Of a stretch of 23,341 nucleotides of DNA, positions 1 to 7,235 are shown one piece after another (the first letter of the stretch is position 1; each line of letters opens with the position of its first letter). The notes below the pieces were generated by a model that did no database searches, was not told the DNA's origin, and worked only from the letters and a program-made list of their open reading frames with translations. Source of the stretch: Paraktedonobacter sp039923935 (GTDB lineage Bacteria; Chloroflexota; Ktedonobacteria; Ktedonobacterales; Ktedonobacteraceae); NCBI GenBank assembly GCA_039923935.1, contig JBDTBU010000310.1, positions 1 to 23,341 on the forward strand. The letters run 5' to 3'. The translations under genes were made by a program, and so were the position numbers.

Positions 1-560
1 TGTTCAGGGGTGAGCAGCCAGCGACTAACGCCGGAGGGATGAGGTAACGGCAGGAAGTACATGCCCTCGTGTTCGTGAGAGGTACCAATGATCTGGTCCA
101 ACCGCGTTTTGCCACAAAAGGTTTCGATAGCCATGCTGCCAACGAGCAAGACCACCTGGGGACGCAGCAGGCGCAGTTCGGCATCGAGATAGGGGCGGCA
201 GAGCGCGAGTTCCGCTGGCGAGGGCCGACGATCCCCATTACCCGTAGAGCTGCGGCCAGGATCGCAACGGGTGAGCGAACTGAGATAGGTGTGATCGTGC
301 AAGTAGCCAGATGGGAAGCCTGCACGCTCCAGCCATTTTTGCAGGATGCCACCGCCGGGACCACTGAACGAGCGCCCATGCGCTACCGAACGGTGGCCGG
401 GTGCCTGGCCGATCACCATCAAGCGATCCCCTAACTGCCCGTTTACCAATGGACGCGCCGCCGGGATATAGCCTTGTTCCTGGCACAAACGGCAACTCAG
501 GATACGCTCTTGCAAGACGAGCAGCTCGGTGGCTCGTTCGTTCTCTGGCAGCTTAGACAT
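1..560 (-). CDS. Uracil-DNA glycosylase, iron-sulfur type (family 4-like), 3' end cut by the window
   Basis: The visible part is 186 residues from the ATG at 560; the frame stays open to base 1, so the C-terminus is missing. The family removes uracil from DNA to start base-excision repair. Residues 51-55 read GQAPG (motif 1), followed by a Gly-rich GRSFSGPGGG segment, and HPSG at 174-177 matches the C-terminal DNA-binding motif. Four cysteines (C23, C26, C99, C121) have the arrangement expected for a [4Fe-4S] cluster. Motif 1 has Q where family 4 usually has E, so the exact subfamily is uncertain. The start overlaps the stop of the upstream flavin reductase by 8 nt (ATGTCTAA), and I see no strong ribosome binding site, so translation is probably coupled. 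Confidence 0.85.
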   Translation of the reverse strand, partial: MSKLPENERATELLVLQERILSCRLCQEQGYIPAARPLVNGQLGDRLMVIGQAPGHRSVAHGRSFSGPGGGILQKWLERAGFPSGYLHDHTYLSSLTRCDPGRSSTGNGDRRPSPAELALCRPYLDAELRLLRPQVVLLVGSMAIETFCGKTRLDQIIGTSHEHEGMYFLPLPHPSGVSRWLLTPE

Positions 561-1203
561 CGGTCTTTGGTTGCACGGGTGCCGCCATCTCTGGATGGGC
601 GTGCTGATAGTGGCTGGACAGGCGGTGATACTTGCCGCGATAATAGAGCAGCGGTGACTGTTGTTCATCTACTACCGGGGTATGCCCGTTGTTACTGGCA
701 TGGGTGGGCGCATCGGCTGGAGCGGGCACTGTGCTCTGCTCGCTGCTCACGTCTGGCACAAAGAACACATGACCATCGTAACCCATAGCCTCAACCTGCC
801 CCAGAAAAATCACATGATCGCCACCGGGATATTCAGCCGTAATACGCGCATCCACAAAGCCCATTACACCCTCCAAAATCGGCGCACCAGTCGCAGCACG
901 AGAGTGTTTGGCCTGACAAAAGTAGGTGTAACGTTCATCAGAGGATGTGGCGAAACAGTTGGAAAGCGCCTCTTGCTCCTGTGTCAGAATGTTGACCGCA
1001 AAAACGCCACTTTCACGGAAAAAGGGTAGGGCTTGGCTACGCACATCGACGCACACCAACACCAGCAACGGGTCCAGTGAGACGGAGGCGAATGAATTGA
1101 CGGTCAATCCGGCAATGCCTGTTTGACTACGCGTGGTCGCAATGGTGACTCCTGTGGCGAATTGCCCCATGACCTTGCGAAAGAAATCAATATCTAAAGC
1201 CAT
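553..1203 (-). CDS. Flavin reductase family protein (FMN-binding split barrel)
   Basis: This is a 216-residue protein of the HpaC/DIM6 family, which supplies reduced flavin to partner monooxygenases or binds FMN for other redox work. Residues 8-22 (FRKVMGQFATGVTIA), the NSFASVSLDP stretch at 36-45, GGDHVIFLGQV at 127-137 and the C-terminal PLLYYRGKYHRL at 184-195 are family hallmarks. An open frame exists up to 1338, but I chose the ATG at 1203: AAAGGA lies 11 nt upstream, and the promoter at 1265-1292 would start the transcript inside the longer frame. A hydrophilic Ser/Pro/Ala/Thr-rich insert at about 152-182 separates the barrel from its last strand. The next gene, the glycosylase, overlaps by 8 nt. 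No partner oxygenase is visible. Confidence 0.88.
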   Translation of the reverse strand: MALDIDFFRKVMGQFATGVTIATTRSQTGIAGLTVNSFASVSLDPLLVLVCVDVRSQALPFFRESGVFAVNILTQEQEALSNCFATSSDERYTYFCQAKHSRAATGAPILEGVMGFVDARITAEYPGGDHVIFLGQVEAMGYDGHVFFVPDVSSEQSTVPAPADAPTHASNNGHTPVVDEQQSPLLYYRGKYHRLSSHYQHAHPEMAAPVQPKTDV

Positions 1204-1264
1204 GTACAAACGTGTCCTTTGAAATTCGATAGAGAGAAATGCTAGCTGTCTGCGCTTGCTTTGT

Positions 1265-1292
1265 AGTATAGTGGCTTGACTCATCTTGTCAA
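1265..1292 (-). promoter_or_regulatory. Sigma-A promoter of the flavin reductase/glycosylase operon
   Basis: Reading the minus strand, TTGACA (1292-1287) and TATACT (1270-1265) are separated by 16 nt. The predicted start of transcription is near 1257, giving a leader of about 55 nt before the ATG at 1203. This placement is the main reason to reject the longer upstream reading of the flavin reductase. Confidence 0.8.
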
Positions 1293-1310
1293 CTGACCTT
1301 TCGGACAGGA

Positions 1311-1326
1311 TTAGTCGATTAGTCGA
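1311..1326. repeat. Tandem 8-bp direct repeat between divergent promoters
   Basis: TTAGTCGA occurs twice head to tail (1311-1318 and 1319-1326), in the gap between the divergent promoters at 1265-1292 (minus) and 1332-1361 (plus). The position suits a regulator site, but the repeat is short and may be chance. Confidence 0.35.
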
Positions 1327-1331
1327 TGTAT

Positions 1332-1361
1332 TTGACAATCATCAATCTGGTCGCATATACT
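1332..1361 (+). promoter_or_regulatory. Sigma-A promoter of the B12 uptake operon
   Basis: TTGACA at 1332-1337 and TATACT at 1356-1361 are separated by 18 nt. The predicted start near 1368 is just upstream of the first conserved part of the cobalamin riboswitch. Confidence 0.82.
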
Positions 1362-1375
1362 GCGTGAAGAAAATT

Positions 1376-1560
1376 CTTTCGTGTTTGACCGGGTGGTCCG
1401 CCCTTTGCGGTGGACAGAATAGGGAAGTCGGTGCAATTCCGACGCAGTCGCGCTACTGTAACTGGTGAGCTGCTTAGTACATATATGCCACTGTCCTGTT
1501 GAGGATGGGAAGGCCCACTAAGCCGCGTTTGGAGCCAGAAGTCAGGAGACCTGCCCGGTG
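1376..1560 (+). ncRNA. Cobalamin riboswitch (B12 element)
   Basis: The conserved blocks occur in the right order: GGGAAGTCGGTGCAATTCC at about 1422-1440, GCGCTACTGTAA around 1450-1461, GCCACTG at about 1487-1493, GGGAAGGC near 1507-1514, and the B12 box AGTCAGGAGACCTGCC at about 1540-1555. Known members bind adenosyl- or methylcobalamin and switch off B12 synthesis or uptake genes. It is followed by BtuC and BtuD, which fits. GCCCGG at 1553-1558, at the end of the B12 box, can pair with CCGGGC at 1607-1612, a possible part of the switching structure. No obvious terminator with a T-run precedes btuC, so control may be at translation. Boundaries are approximate. Confidence 0.93.
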
Positions 1561-1697
1561 AATGTGGTGTATGCTCATGATCCTTCGCGTTAAGAGGAGC
1601 GAGCTGCCGGGCCATGCTGTCTTTGCCATGTCTCTGCTGATCCCCCATTCCGTGCAGGTAATGGCGAACGTTTAGCCTGTCTCGGAGGTTCATCATC
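1561..1697 (+). promoter_or_regulatory. Leader between riboswitch and btuC (expression platform)
   Basis: About 135 nt lie between the riboswitch core and the ribosome binding site GGAGG at 1684-1688. The CCGGGC at 1607-1612 is complementary to the end of the B12 box. A 34-codon reading frame (1571-1675) lies here without a convincing ribosome binding site. I see no clear intrinsic terminator. Confidence 0.45.
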
Positions 1698-2786
1698 CTG
1701 CAATTTTCACCGACATATCTCATAAAACGCCTGCAAATGCTACCAGCTTGGCTGATCCTGCCGCTATTACTGCTCTTTTTGCTGATCTCAGTCGCATTAG
1801 GAGTTAGCTTCGGAGCAACACCGATCCCGTTAGGCACGATTGTGCGCGTCCTGTTGAATGGAACGGGACTCTTCCATTTTGCACGTCAATGGGACTCTTC
1901 AACTGAAACGATTATCTGGCAGTTGCGTTTGCCGATTGTGGTCGGGACAGCCCTGGTCGGCGCGGCTCTGGCAGTGGCAGGCGCACTCTTTCAGGCAATT
2001 TTGCGTAATCCCCTAGCTGATCCCTTCTTAATCGGCACCTCTTCGGGTGCAGCTTTGGGCGCGGCTATTGCCTTTATATTGCCATTCAATACCGTGACGG
2101 CCTATGGTGCATTTTTCCCGCTTACTCCGCTTTTTGCTTTCGTCGGGGCTATTGTCACTATCTTTGGCGTCTACATACTAGCCCGCTCAGGCGGTGAGAC
2201 CCCTGTAGTGACGCTGATCCTGGCGGGTGTGGTCATCAACGCAGTGCTTGTTGCGGCACAAACGGCGCTTTTGACGTTGGCTCCGCACAGCCAATTTGGG
2301 GGCATCGAAGCCTTGTTTATCTGGCTCTCTGGCGGCATCTCTGTCGTGGGCTGGCCTCCAGTGCTGATCGTGGCTGGACTGATTGTGCCGGGCATTGTGC
2401 TGGCGTGTAGTCTGGCTGGCGTGCTGGACGCCTTTGGCCTAGGAGAAGAGAGCGCGGCCTATCTGGGGCTGCACGTCGAACGCTACAAACTCCTGGTGAT
2501 TGCTCTGGCTTCGCTGATTACGGCGGCTGCCGTCTCTATTAGCGGGCTGATCGGCTTTGTGGGTCTGGTGACTCCGCACGTGATGCGCCTGTTGTTGGGA
2601 CCACGCCACCATTTGCTCCTGCCCGCCTCGGCCTTTGGGGGAGCAATCTTCCTGGTCCTGGCCGATCTGCTGTCACGCGTAGTCCTGGCACCTGATGCAT
2701 TGCCTGTTGGCATTTTTACCGCTTTAGTTGGTGCGCCCTTTTTTCTGATTTTGCTCAAGAATAGCAAGCGAGTCTATCGATGGTAA
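1698..2786 (+). CDS. btuC: Vitamin B12 ABC transporter permease (FecCD family)
   Basis: This is a polytopic inner-membrane subunit of the FecCD/BtuC family, which forms the channel for cobalamin, heme or siderophores. The conserved segment GALFQAILRNPLADPF and the later GLIGFVGLVTPHVMRLLLG are clear, and hydrophobic segments cover nearly the whole length as in ten-helix members. The riboswitch upstream makes cobalamin the likely substrate. The first ATG is at 1737 (349 aa) but has no ribosome binding site. A CTG at 1698, in frame and 9 nt after GGAGG (1684-1688), would give 362 aa. I give 1698 as the likelier start, with 1737 the conservative choice. The stop overlaps the btuD start by 7 nt. 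No BtuF binding protein is present in the window. Confidence 0.9.
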   Translation: MQFSPTYLIKRLQMLPAWLILPLLLLFLLISVALGVSFGATPIPLGTIVRVLLNGTGLFHFARQWDSSTETIIWQLRLPIVVGTALVGAALAVAGALFQAILRNPLADPFLIGTSSGAALGAAIAFILPFNTVTAYGAFFPLTPLFAFVGAIVTIFGVYILARSGGETPVVTLILAGVVINAVLVAAQTALLTLAPHSQFGGIEALFIWLSGGISVVGWPPVLIVAGLIVPGIVLACSLAGVLDAFGLGEESAAYLGLHVERYKLLVIALASLITAAAVSISGLIGFVGLVTPHVMRLLLGPRHHLLLPASAFGGAIFLVLADLLSRVVLAPDALPVGIFTALVGAPFFLILLKNSKRVYRW

Positions 2787-4162
2787 AGCTTTCTCAATCT
2801 CCCAACGCGCACCAGCCAAATGCGTCGTCTACGCCCTTCATTCAGGTGGAAGACCTCACTTTTGGCTATGACAAGCAGCCATTATTCTATAGCATACAAG
2901 CTCGTGTCGAGCACGGCGAGATGGTGGGTCTGCTCGGTCCCAACGGCTCCGGCAAGACAACCCTCTTGCGCTTGCTCAGTGGCCTGCTACGAGCGCCAGA
3001 AGGGCGTATTTTGCTGGATGGCCGCGACCTAGCCACGTGGGGACGCCGTGGCATCGCGCAACAGATCGCAGTAGTACCACAAGAATTGCAGGTACCATTT
3101 GCCTTCACGGTTGAACAGATGGTAGCCCTTGGCCGCACACCTTATATTAACCTGTTTGGCACACGCACCAACCGCGACCACGAGATTGTGCGCGAGGCTA
3201 TGGAAGCCGCCGAAGTCGTTGTCCTAGCTGAACGCGTCTTCAACGAACTGAGCGGCGGCGAACGTCAGCGTGTCATGGTTGCCATGGCGCTTGCGCAACA
3301 ACCGCGCCTATTGTTGCTCGATGAACCCACCTCACATCTTGACATCAAGTACCAGATCGAGATGCTTGAACTGGTACGGCGTCTCAACCGCGAGACTGGT
3401 GTGACGGTGATCGCAGCCCTGCACGACCTGAACTTGGCAGCTCGCTATTTCCCACGATTGCTGCTCTTCCAACGTGGCATCGTCGCCGATGGTGGTCCGG
3501 CTGAAGTGTTAGAGCCGCATCTGTTGCAGCGCGTCTATGGTGTGAGCGTACAGGTGGGCGTGATGCACGGCGCGGAACATCTGAGCGTGTTACCACCGGG
3601 CGATCCTGCACTGGTAGAGGATGAGGCGCGGGAGCCAGCCCTGGTACATGTCATGGCTGGCGGTGGCTCTGGTGCGCTCGTCATGCGTGCTCTGGCCGAT
3701 ACTGGTATCATCTTCAGCGCGGGTGTCTTAAACATCGGCGATAGTGACCATACCCTGGCTCTGCGCCTAGCTGGTGAGGTCATCACCGAACAACCCTACG
3801 CACCTATCTCCGAAACTACCCGCCAGCGTTTGCACGAACGCCTGCAAGCAGTCGCGCTACTGATTGTCTGTCCCATGCCCATCGGACCAGGCAACCTGGC
3901 GCTTTTGCAGGAAGCCCTGGCCGCACGTCAGCGCAACATTCCCGTGCTTTTGCTGCTCCCAACGAGCCATTCACATCTCCCAACCATCGACAAGCCTGAT
4001 CCAGAGGCGCTCGCACAACTCCTGAACACGCCAGAACGCGATTATGCTTTTGGCGAGGGAGTGTTGTTGTTGCGCCAATTAGTAGAGGCTGGTGCCCGCG
4101 TAACTGTGAGTATTAGCGAGACGGTGGAGTGTGCCCGGCAGCAGATCGCTAGTAGATTGTAG
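2780..4162 (+). CDS. btuD: Vitamin B12 ABC transporter ATPase with extra C-terminal domain
   Basis: A 460-residue ABC ATPase that powers uptake through the preceding permease. The Walker A motif GPNGSGKT is at 53-60, the Q-loop at Q101, the signature LSGGE at 157-161, Walker B LLLLDE at 177-182 and the switch His at 215. BtuD/FecE proteins usually end near residue 260. Here about 175 more residues follow (roughly 286-460), starting VHVMAGGGSGALVMRAL and containing NIGDSDHTLALRL and GPGNLALLQEAL, alternating strands and helices like a Rossmann-type fold. Similar long BtuD forms occur in archaea and some bacteria; the role of this extra domain is unknown to me. The start overlaps the btuC stop by 7 nt, indicating coupled translation. 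No terminator is evident after it. Confidence 0.92.
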   Translation: MVKLSQSPNAHQPNASSTPFIQVEDLTFGYDKQPLFYSIQARVEHGEMVGLLGPNGSGKTTLLRLLSGLLRAPEGRILLDGRDLATWGRRGIAQQIAVVPQELQVPFAFTVEQMVALGRTPYINLFGTRTNRDHEIVREAMEAAEVVVLAERVFNELSGGERQRVMVAMALAQQPRLLLLDEPTSHLDIKYQIEMLELVRRLNRETGVTVIAALHDLNLAARYFPRLLLFQRGIVADGGPAEVLEPHLLQRVYGVSVQVGVMHGAEHLSVLPPGDPALVEDEAREPALVHVMAGGGSGALVMRALADTGIIFSAGVLNIGDSDHTLALRLAGEVITEQPYAPISETTRQRLHERLQAVALLIVCPMPIGPGNLALLQEALAARQRNIPVLLLLPTSHSHLPTIDKPDPEALAQLLNTPERDYAFGEGVLLLRQLVEAGARVTVSISETVECARQQIASRL

Positions 4163-4309
4163 CTATTTCTTGTCTCTGCCTCCTTTTTTGTGTTACCCAC
4201 TCGCCTGATAATGTAACCTTCTCCGTATAGAAACATAGTGGAGCTTTTTCTTAGCTTTAGCAGAGCTATGCTTGCTGAATAGTTCGAGGCGCTAGGAATA
4301 TTCGTATAT
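4163..4309. other. AT-rich intergenic stretch without a gene
   Basis: This is the first part of the roughly 380-nt gap between btuD and the binding-protein gene. I see no convincing hairpin terminator for btuD, only a T-run (4183-4191) without a stem. The reading frames here have no ribosome binding site or recognisable protein. Confidence 0.5.
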
Positions 4310-4338
4310 TTGACAATGCTAGCATTACATTGTAATAT
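4310..4338 (+). promoter_or_regulatory. Promoter of the peptide-type ABC operon with two overlapping palindromes
   Basis: TTGACA (4310-4315) and TAATAT (4333-4338) are exactly 17 nt apart. Inside lie a perfect 12-bp palindrome AATGCTAGCATT (4315-4326) and an inverted repeat ATTACA-T-TGTAAT (4324-4336). The latter covers part of the -10 box, so a repressor bound there would block RNA polymerase. The predicted start near 4345 leaves a leader of about 195 nt. Confidence 0.78.
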
Positions 4339-4540
4339 CGATGTAGTGGTGCTATCCGCATATTGTACCGTCCCTTTTTCGGCAAGCGAAATCGGCAGTT
4401 GCGCTAGAAAACACATTCTCTCGCGCATCTGTTTGCATAATATGAACGTGCGTGTATTTATCAAACAGAGATTGCAAATCAGACTTTACACGCTGTGACT
4501 CTGCGATCTCCTATAGCAAATTGCTGGAGGGAACCCTACC

Positions 4541-6142
4541 ATGCGTTCTATTACTCAGCACCTCGTTAGAGGCATACCTACGCGCAATGCGGCGCGGGGC
4601 ACGCTTCCAGTCCTTGTCATTCTTTTTACACTGTTGCTTGCAGCTTGCGGTGGACCGGCTCAGACAAGCACCACACAACACTCAAAGTTTGGTGGCGCAC
4701 TAAAAGTCGGGTTGAGCGCGGATATCATCACGCTGGACCCCTTGAAGTCCACTTCGTTCTATGATCGTCAGGTCATGCTGAACATCTATGACACCCTGGT
4801 GAGAATTGATGCGCAGAACAACCCCCAGCCAGATCTGGCAACGTCCTGGACGTACAACACACCCACTGATCTGGTCTTTACCTTGCGTACTGATGTGAAG
4901 TTCGCTGACGGCACAGACTTTAGCGCGGATACTGTCGTCACCAACATCAACCGCATTCTCAACGATCAGACCTCACCGCGTTTCAGCGAAATCTCCACCG
5001 TCAAATCAGTGAAGGCCATCGACCCGTCCCATGTACGTTTTACTCTAACCAAGGCGTTCTCACCCTTGCTGGCCGCATTGACGGATCGTGCCGGGATGAT
5101 GCTCTCGCCAACAGAGTTGCAAAAGCTGGGTGAGTCGGCTGTCGCGAATACCCCCAGTAACGCTGGGAGCGGCCCCTTTATCGTAAGTGCATGGATAAAG
5201 GGCGATCATCTCACCGTCAAGCGCAATCCCCATTACTGGCAAAAAGACGATCAGGGAAACGCATTGCCCTACTTGGATTCGATCACCTATCGCCCCTTTA
5301 CCGATGGAACTGTAGAGTTTACCAACCTGAAAACAGACACCATTAACGTGGCCGATGGGGTCAATCCGAACGATGTGCCTCAGGTTAAATCCGATCCTAA
5401 CCTGATCTACAAGCAGATCCCATCCCTGAGTTTTGCTGGGATCGAACTCAATGTGACTGCGCCGCCGCTGGATAATATCCATGTGCGCCGGGCTGTGGCT
5501 TGGGGCGTCAATCGCGATGAGATCCTCCATAACATAGCCAAAGATATAGGCGTTGTGGCGCAGGGACCAATCGCTCCCAGCAGTTGGGCCTTCAGCAACA
5601 GTTTTACGCCCTTCCACTATGATATCAGCCAAGCCAAGGCCGAACTCCAAATGGCGGGCCTCACCAGCGCTACTATCACGTTGAAGACTGTCAGCGGCTC
5701 GCCTCTGGCCCTGGAGCAAGCGCAGTTCCTTCAATCAGAGTTGCAACCAGCTGGAATTACGGTCAATATCGTGCCGGAAACCTTTGCCACACTGCTCAGC
5801 GATACGCAAACGCATCACTTCCAGGCAGCTATTCTCGGCTGGAGCGGACGCCCGGACCCGGACGGCAATATATACTCCTGGTTCCATACTGGCGGTGGCA
5901 ATAACAATATGGTCTACTCCAATCCGCAGGTCGATATGCTGTTGGAGCAAGCGCGGGCTACCTCTGACCAGCCAACACGTATTAAGGATTATCAGCAGGC
6001 TGAGATGCAGCTTGTCAGTGACGCCTCGTATGTGTTTCTCGGACATGGTGTGAGCATCCAGGCAAGTTCCAAGAAGGTGCAAAACTTCCTCCTCTTGCCC
6101 ACCGGGATTATGGAATTTGCCAGCGTCTACCTCAATTCGTAA
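4541..6142 (+). CDS. ABC transporter substrate-binding lipoprotein (peptide/nickel family, SBP_bac_5)
   Basis: A 533-residue extracellular solute-binding protein anchored by lipid. The N-terminus has basic residues, a hydrophobic stretch (22-35) and the lipobox LAAC with C36 as the lipidated residue, then a Thr/Ser/Gln-rich linker. The mature start GGALKVGLSADIITLDPLKS and DLATSWTYNTPTDLVFTLRTDVKFADGT are typical of DppA/OppA-like proteins, as is NPHYWQK near residue 230. Family members bind oligopeptides, nickel, glutathione or opines; the substrate here cannot be told from sequence alone. GGAGGG lies about 8-10 nt before the ATG. Two permease genes follow, separated by a strong hairpin that probably sets higher expression of this subunit. 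Confidence 0.93.
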   Translation: MRSITQHLVRGIPTRNAARGTLPVLVILFTLLLAACGGPAQTSTTQHSKFGGALKVGLSADIITLDPLKSTSFYDRQVMLNIYDTLVRIDAQNNPQPDLATSWTYNTPTDLVFTLRTDVKFADGTDFSADTVVTNINRILNDQTSPRFSEISTVKSVKAIDPSHVRFTLTKAFSPLLAALTDRAGMMLSPTELQKLGESAVANTPSNAGSGPFIVSAWIKGDHLTVKRNPHYWQKDDQGNALPYLDSITYRPFTDGTVEFTNLKTDTINVADGVNPNDVPQVKSDPNLIYKQIPSLSFAGIELNVTAPPLDNIHVRRAVAWGVNRDEILHNIAKDIGVVAQGPIAPSSWAFSNSFTPFHYDISQAKAELQMAGLTSATITLKTVSGSPLALEQAQFLQSELQPAGITVNIVPETFATLLSDTQTHHFQAAILGWSGRPDPDGNIYSWFHTGGGNNNMVYSNPQVDMLLEQARATSDQPTRIKDYQQAEMQLVSDASYVFLGHGVSIQASSKKVQNFLLLPTGIMEFASVYLNS

Positions 6143-6151
6143 GTGTTCTGT

Positions 6152-6186
6152 TTCTCTGGGAACCCTTCAATGGTGTTCCCAGAGAA
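6152..6186 (+). terminator. Intercistronic hairpin after the binding-protein gene
   Basis: TTCTCTGGGAAC (6152-6163) pairs perfectly with GTTCCCAGAGAA (6175-6186) across an 11-nt loop. No T-run follows, and the next ribosome binding site is about 15 nt downstream. It is therefore more likely a partial attenuator or mRNA-stabilising element than a full terminator. Confidence 0.75.
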
Positions 6187-6212
6187 GCTTATGACTCCAG
6201 AGGAGCGTCTAG

Positions 6213-7163
6213 ATGTTTGTCTATATCCTGCGACGACTGCTCTTTATGCTGCCAGTTGCCTTGCTCGTCTGCTTTCTGACGTTCATGCTGATCCACTTGA
6301 TCCCTGGCGACCCGGCGCGTGTGCTCCTGGGTGAGGAGGCCACTCCTCAGACGGTTTTGGCCTTGCAACGCCAGCTTGGCCTGGACAAGCCCATTCCAGT
6401 GCAGTTTGGCATCTGGTTTGTACAGCTTCTTCATGGCAATTTAGGCGATTCCATTCAATTACAGCAACCAGTGGGTCAAGCGCTATTGCAGCGTTTACCG
6501 GTGACACTGGAATTAGGGTCGTCGGCACTGCTCTTCTCCCTGATCCTCGCGTTGCCCTTGGGAGTGCTTACGGCAACTCGCCGCGATAGCTGGGTGGACT
6601 GGCTGGTCAATGTCTCCAGTCTGCTAGGCACGGCGATTCCTAGTTTTGTGCTGGCTCTGCTACTAATTTTCGTGTTTGCGGTGGCCCTGCGGATTTTCCC
6701 GCCAGGTGGCTATGTACCATTTGGCGACGATCCTCTGAGCAATTTGCGCGACCTTATACTGCCAGTTATCGCGCTCAGCACGGGAGCTGTTGCGGTGAAC
6801 CTGCGCCAGATTCGAGCCGGTATGATAGAAGTCATGGAGCAGGATTATGTGCGTACTGCGCGGGCCAAAGGTCTTTCAGAACGACGGGTGCAATATGTGC
6901 ACGCTCTGCGCAACTCGCTGATCCCTGTGCTCACTATCGTAGGATTGCAGATCGGTGCGATTCTGGGTGGTACCGTGATCACCGAGACGATTTTCCTCTG
7001 GCCAGGTATTGGAAATTTAGCTGTGACTAGCATCTTCTCGAAAGATTACCCAGTCGTTCAAGGAGTGGTGCTGATCGTTGCTTTTTCCTATATGCTAACC
7101 AATTTATTGGTTGATCTCTCGTACGTGCTCTTTGATCCGCGTATCCGTCTCAGTAAAGCATAG
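6213..7163 (+). CDS. Peptide/nickel-type ABC transporter permease, DppB-like
   Basis: A 316-residue inner-membrane subunit. The N-terminus MFVYILRRLLFMLPVALLVC, then IPGDPARVLLGEEAT and QLGLDKPIPVQF, are typical of the DppB/OppB half. The cytoplasmic coupling (EAA) loop is visible at about 207-235 (DYVRTARAKGLSERRVQYVH followed by ALRNSLIPVL), which contacts the ATPase. About six membrane segments are expected. GAGGAG sits about 8 nt before the ATG. It forms an operon with the upstream lipoprotein and the downstream DppC-like permease. No ATPase gene of this family is in the operon. Confidence 0.93.
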   Translation: MFVYILRRLLFMLPVALLVCFLTFMLIHLIPGDPARVLLGEEATPQTVLALQRQLGLDKPIPVQFGIWFVQLLHGNLGDSIQLQQPVGQALLQRLPVTLELGSSALLFSLILALPLGVLTATRRDSWVDWLVNVSSLLGTAIPSFVLALLLIFVFAVALRIFPPGGYVPFGDDPLSNLRDLILPVIALSTGAVAVNLRQIRAGMIEVMEQDYVRTARAKGLSERRVQYVHALRNSLIPVLTIVGLQIGAILGGTVITETIFLWPGIGNLAVTSIFSKDYPVVQGVVLIVAFSYMLTNLLVDLSYVLFDPRIRLSKA

Positions 7164-7185
7164 CAGCGATTATGCGTATACTACA

Positions 7186-7221
7186 GGGAGCAGATCTCTT
7201 CAGTACCTGATATCTGCTCTC
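7186..7221 (+). terminator. Intercistronic hairpin between the two permease genes
   Basis: GAGCAGAT (7188-7195) pairs with ATCTGCTC (7212-7219), extended outward by a G-T and a G-C pair. No T-run follows, so it is probably a stabilising or attenuating element. The ribosome binding site AGGAGA follows closely. Confidence 0.55.
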
Positions 7222-7235
7222 GGCAGGAGAAGTTT

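Noticed and set aside
1204..1338. Longer N-terminus for the flavin reductase
   Set aside because: The added 45 residues are unlike the family and lie over the promoter at 1265-1292; the ATG at 1203 has a good ribosome binding site.
1571..1675. 34-codon open frame after the riboswitch, possible leader peptide
   Set aside because: There is no convincing ribosome binding site, the sequence shows no regulatory codon run, and such a frame is expected by chance.
4042..4464. 140-codon minus-strand frame in the btuD-dpp gap
   Set aside because: It overlaps the btuD end and the palindromic promoter, and its composition is not protein-like.
5060..5734. 224-codon open frame antisense to the binding-protein gene
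   Set aside because: The frame lies wholly inside a clear gene on the other strand, and the protein has no recognisable feature.
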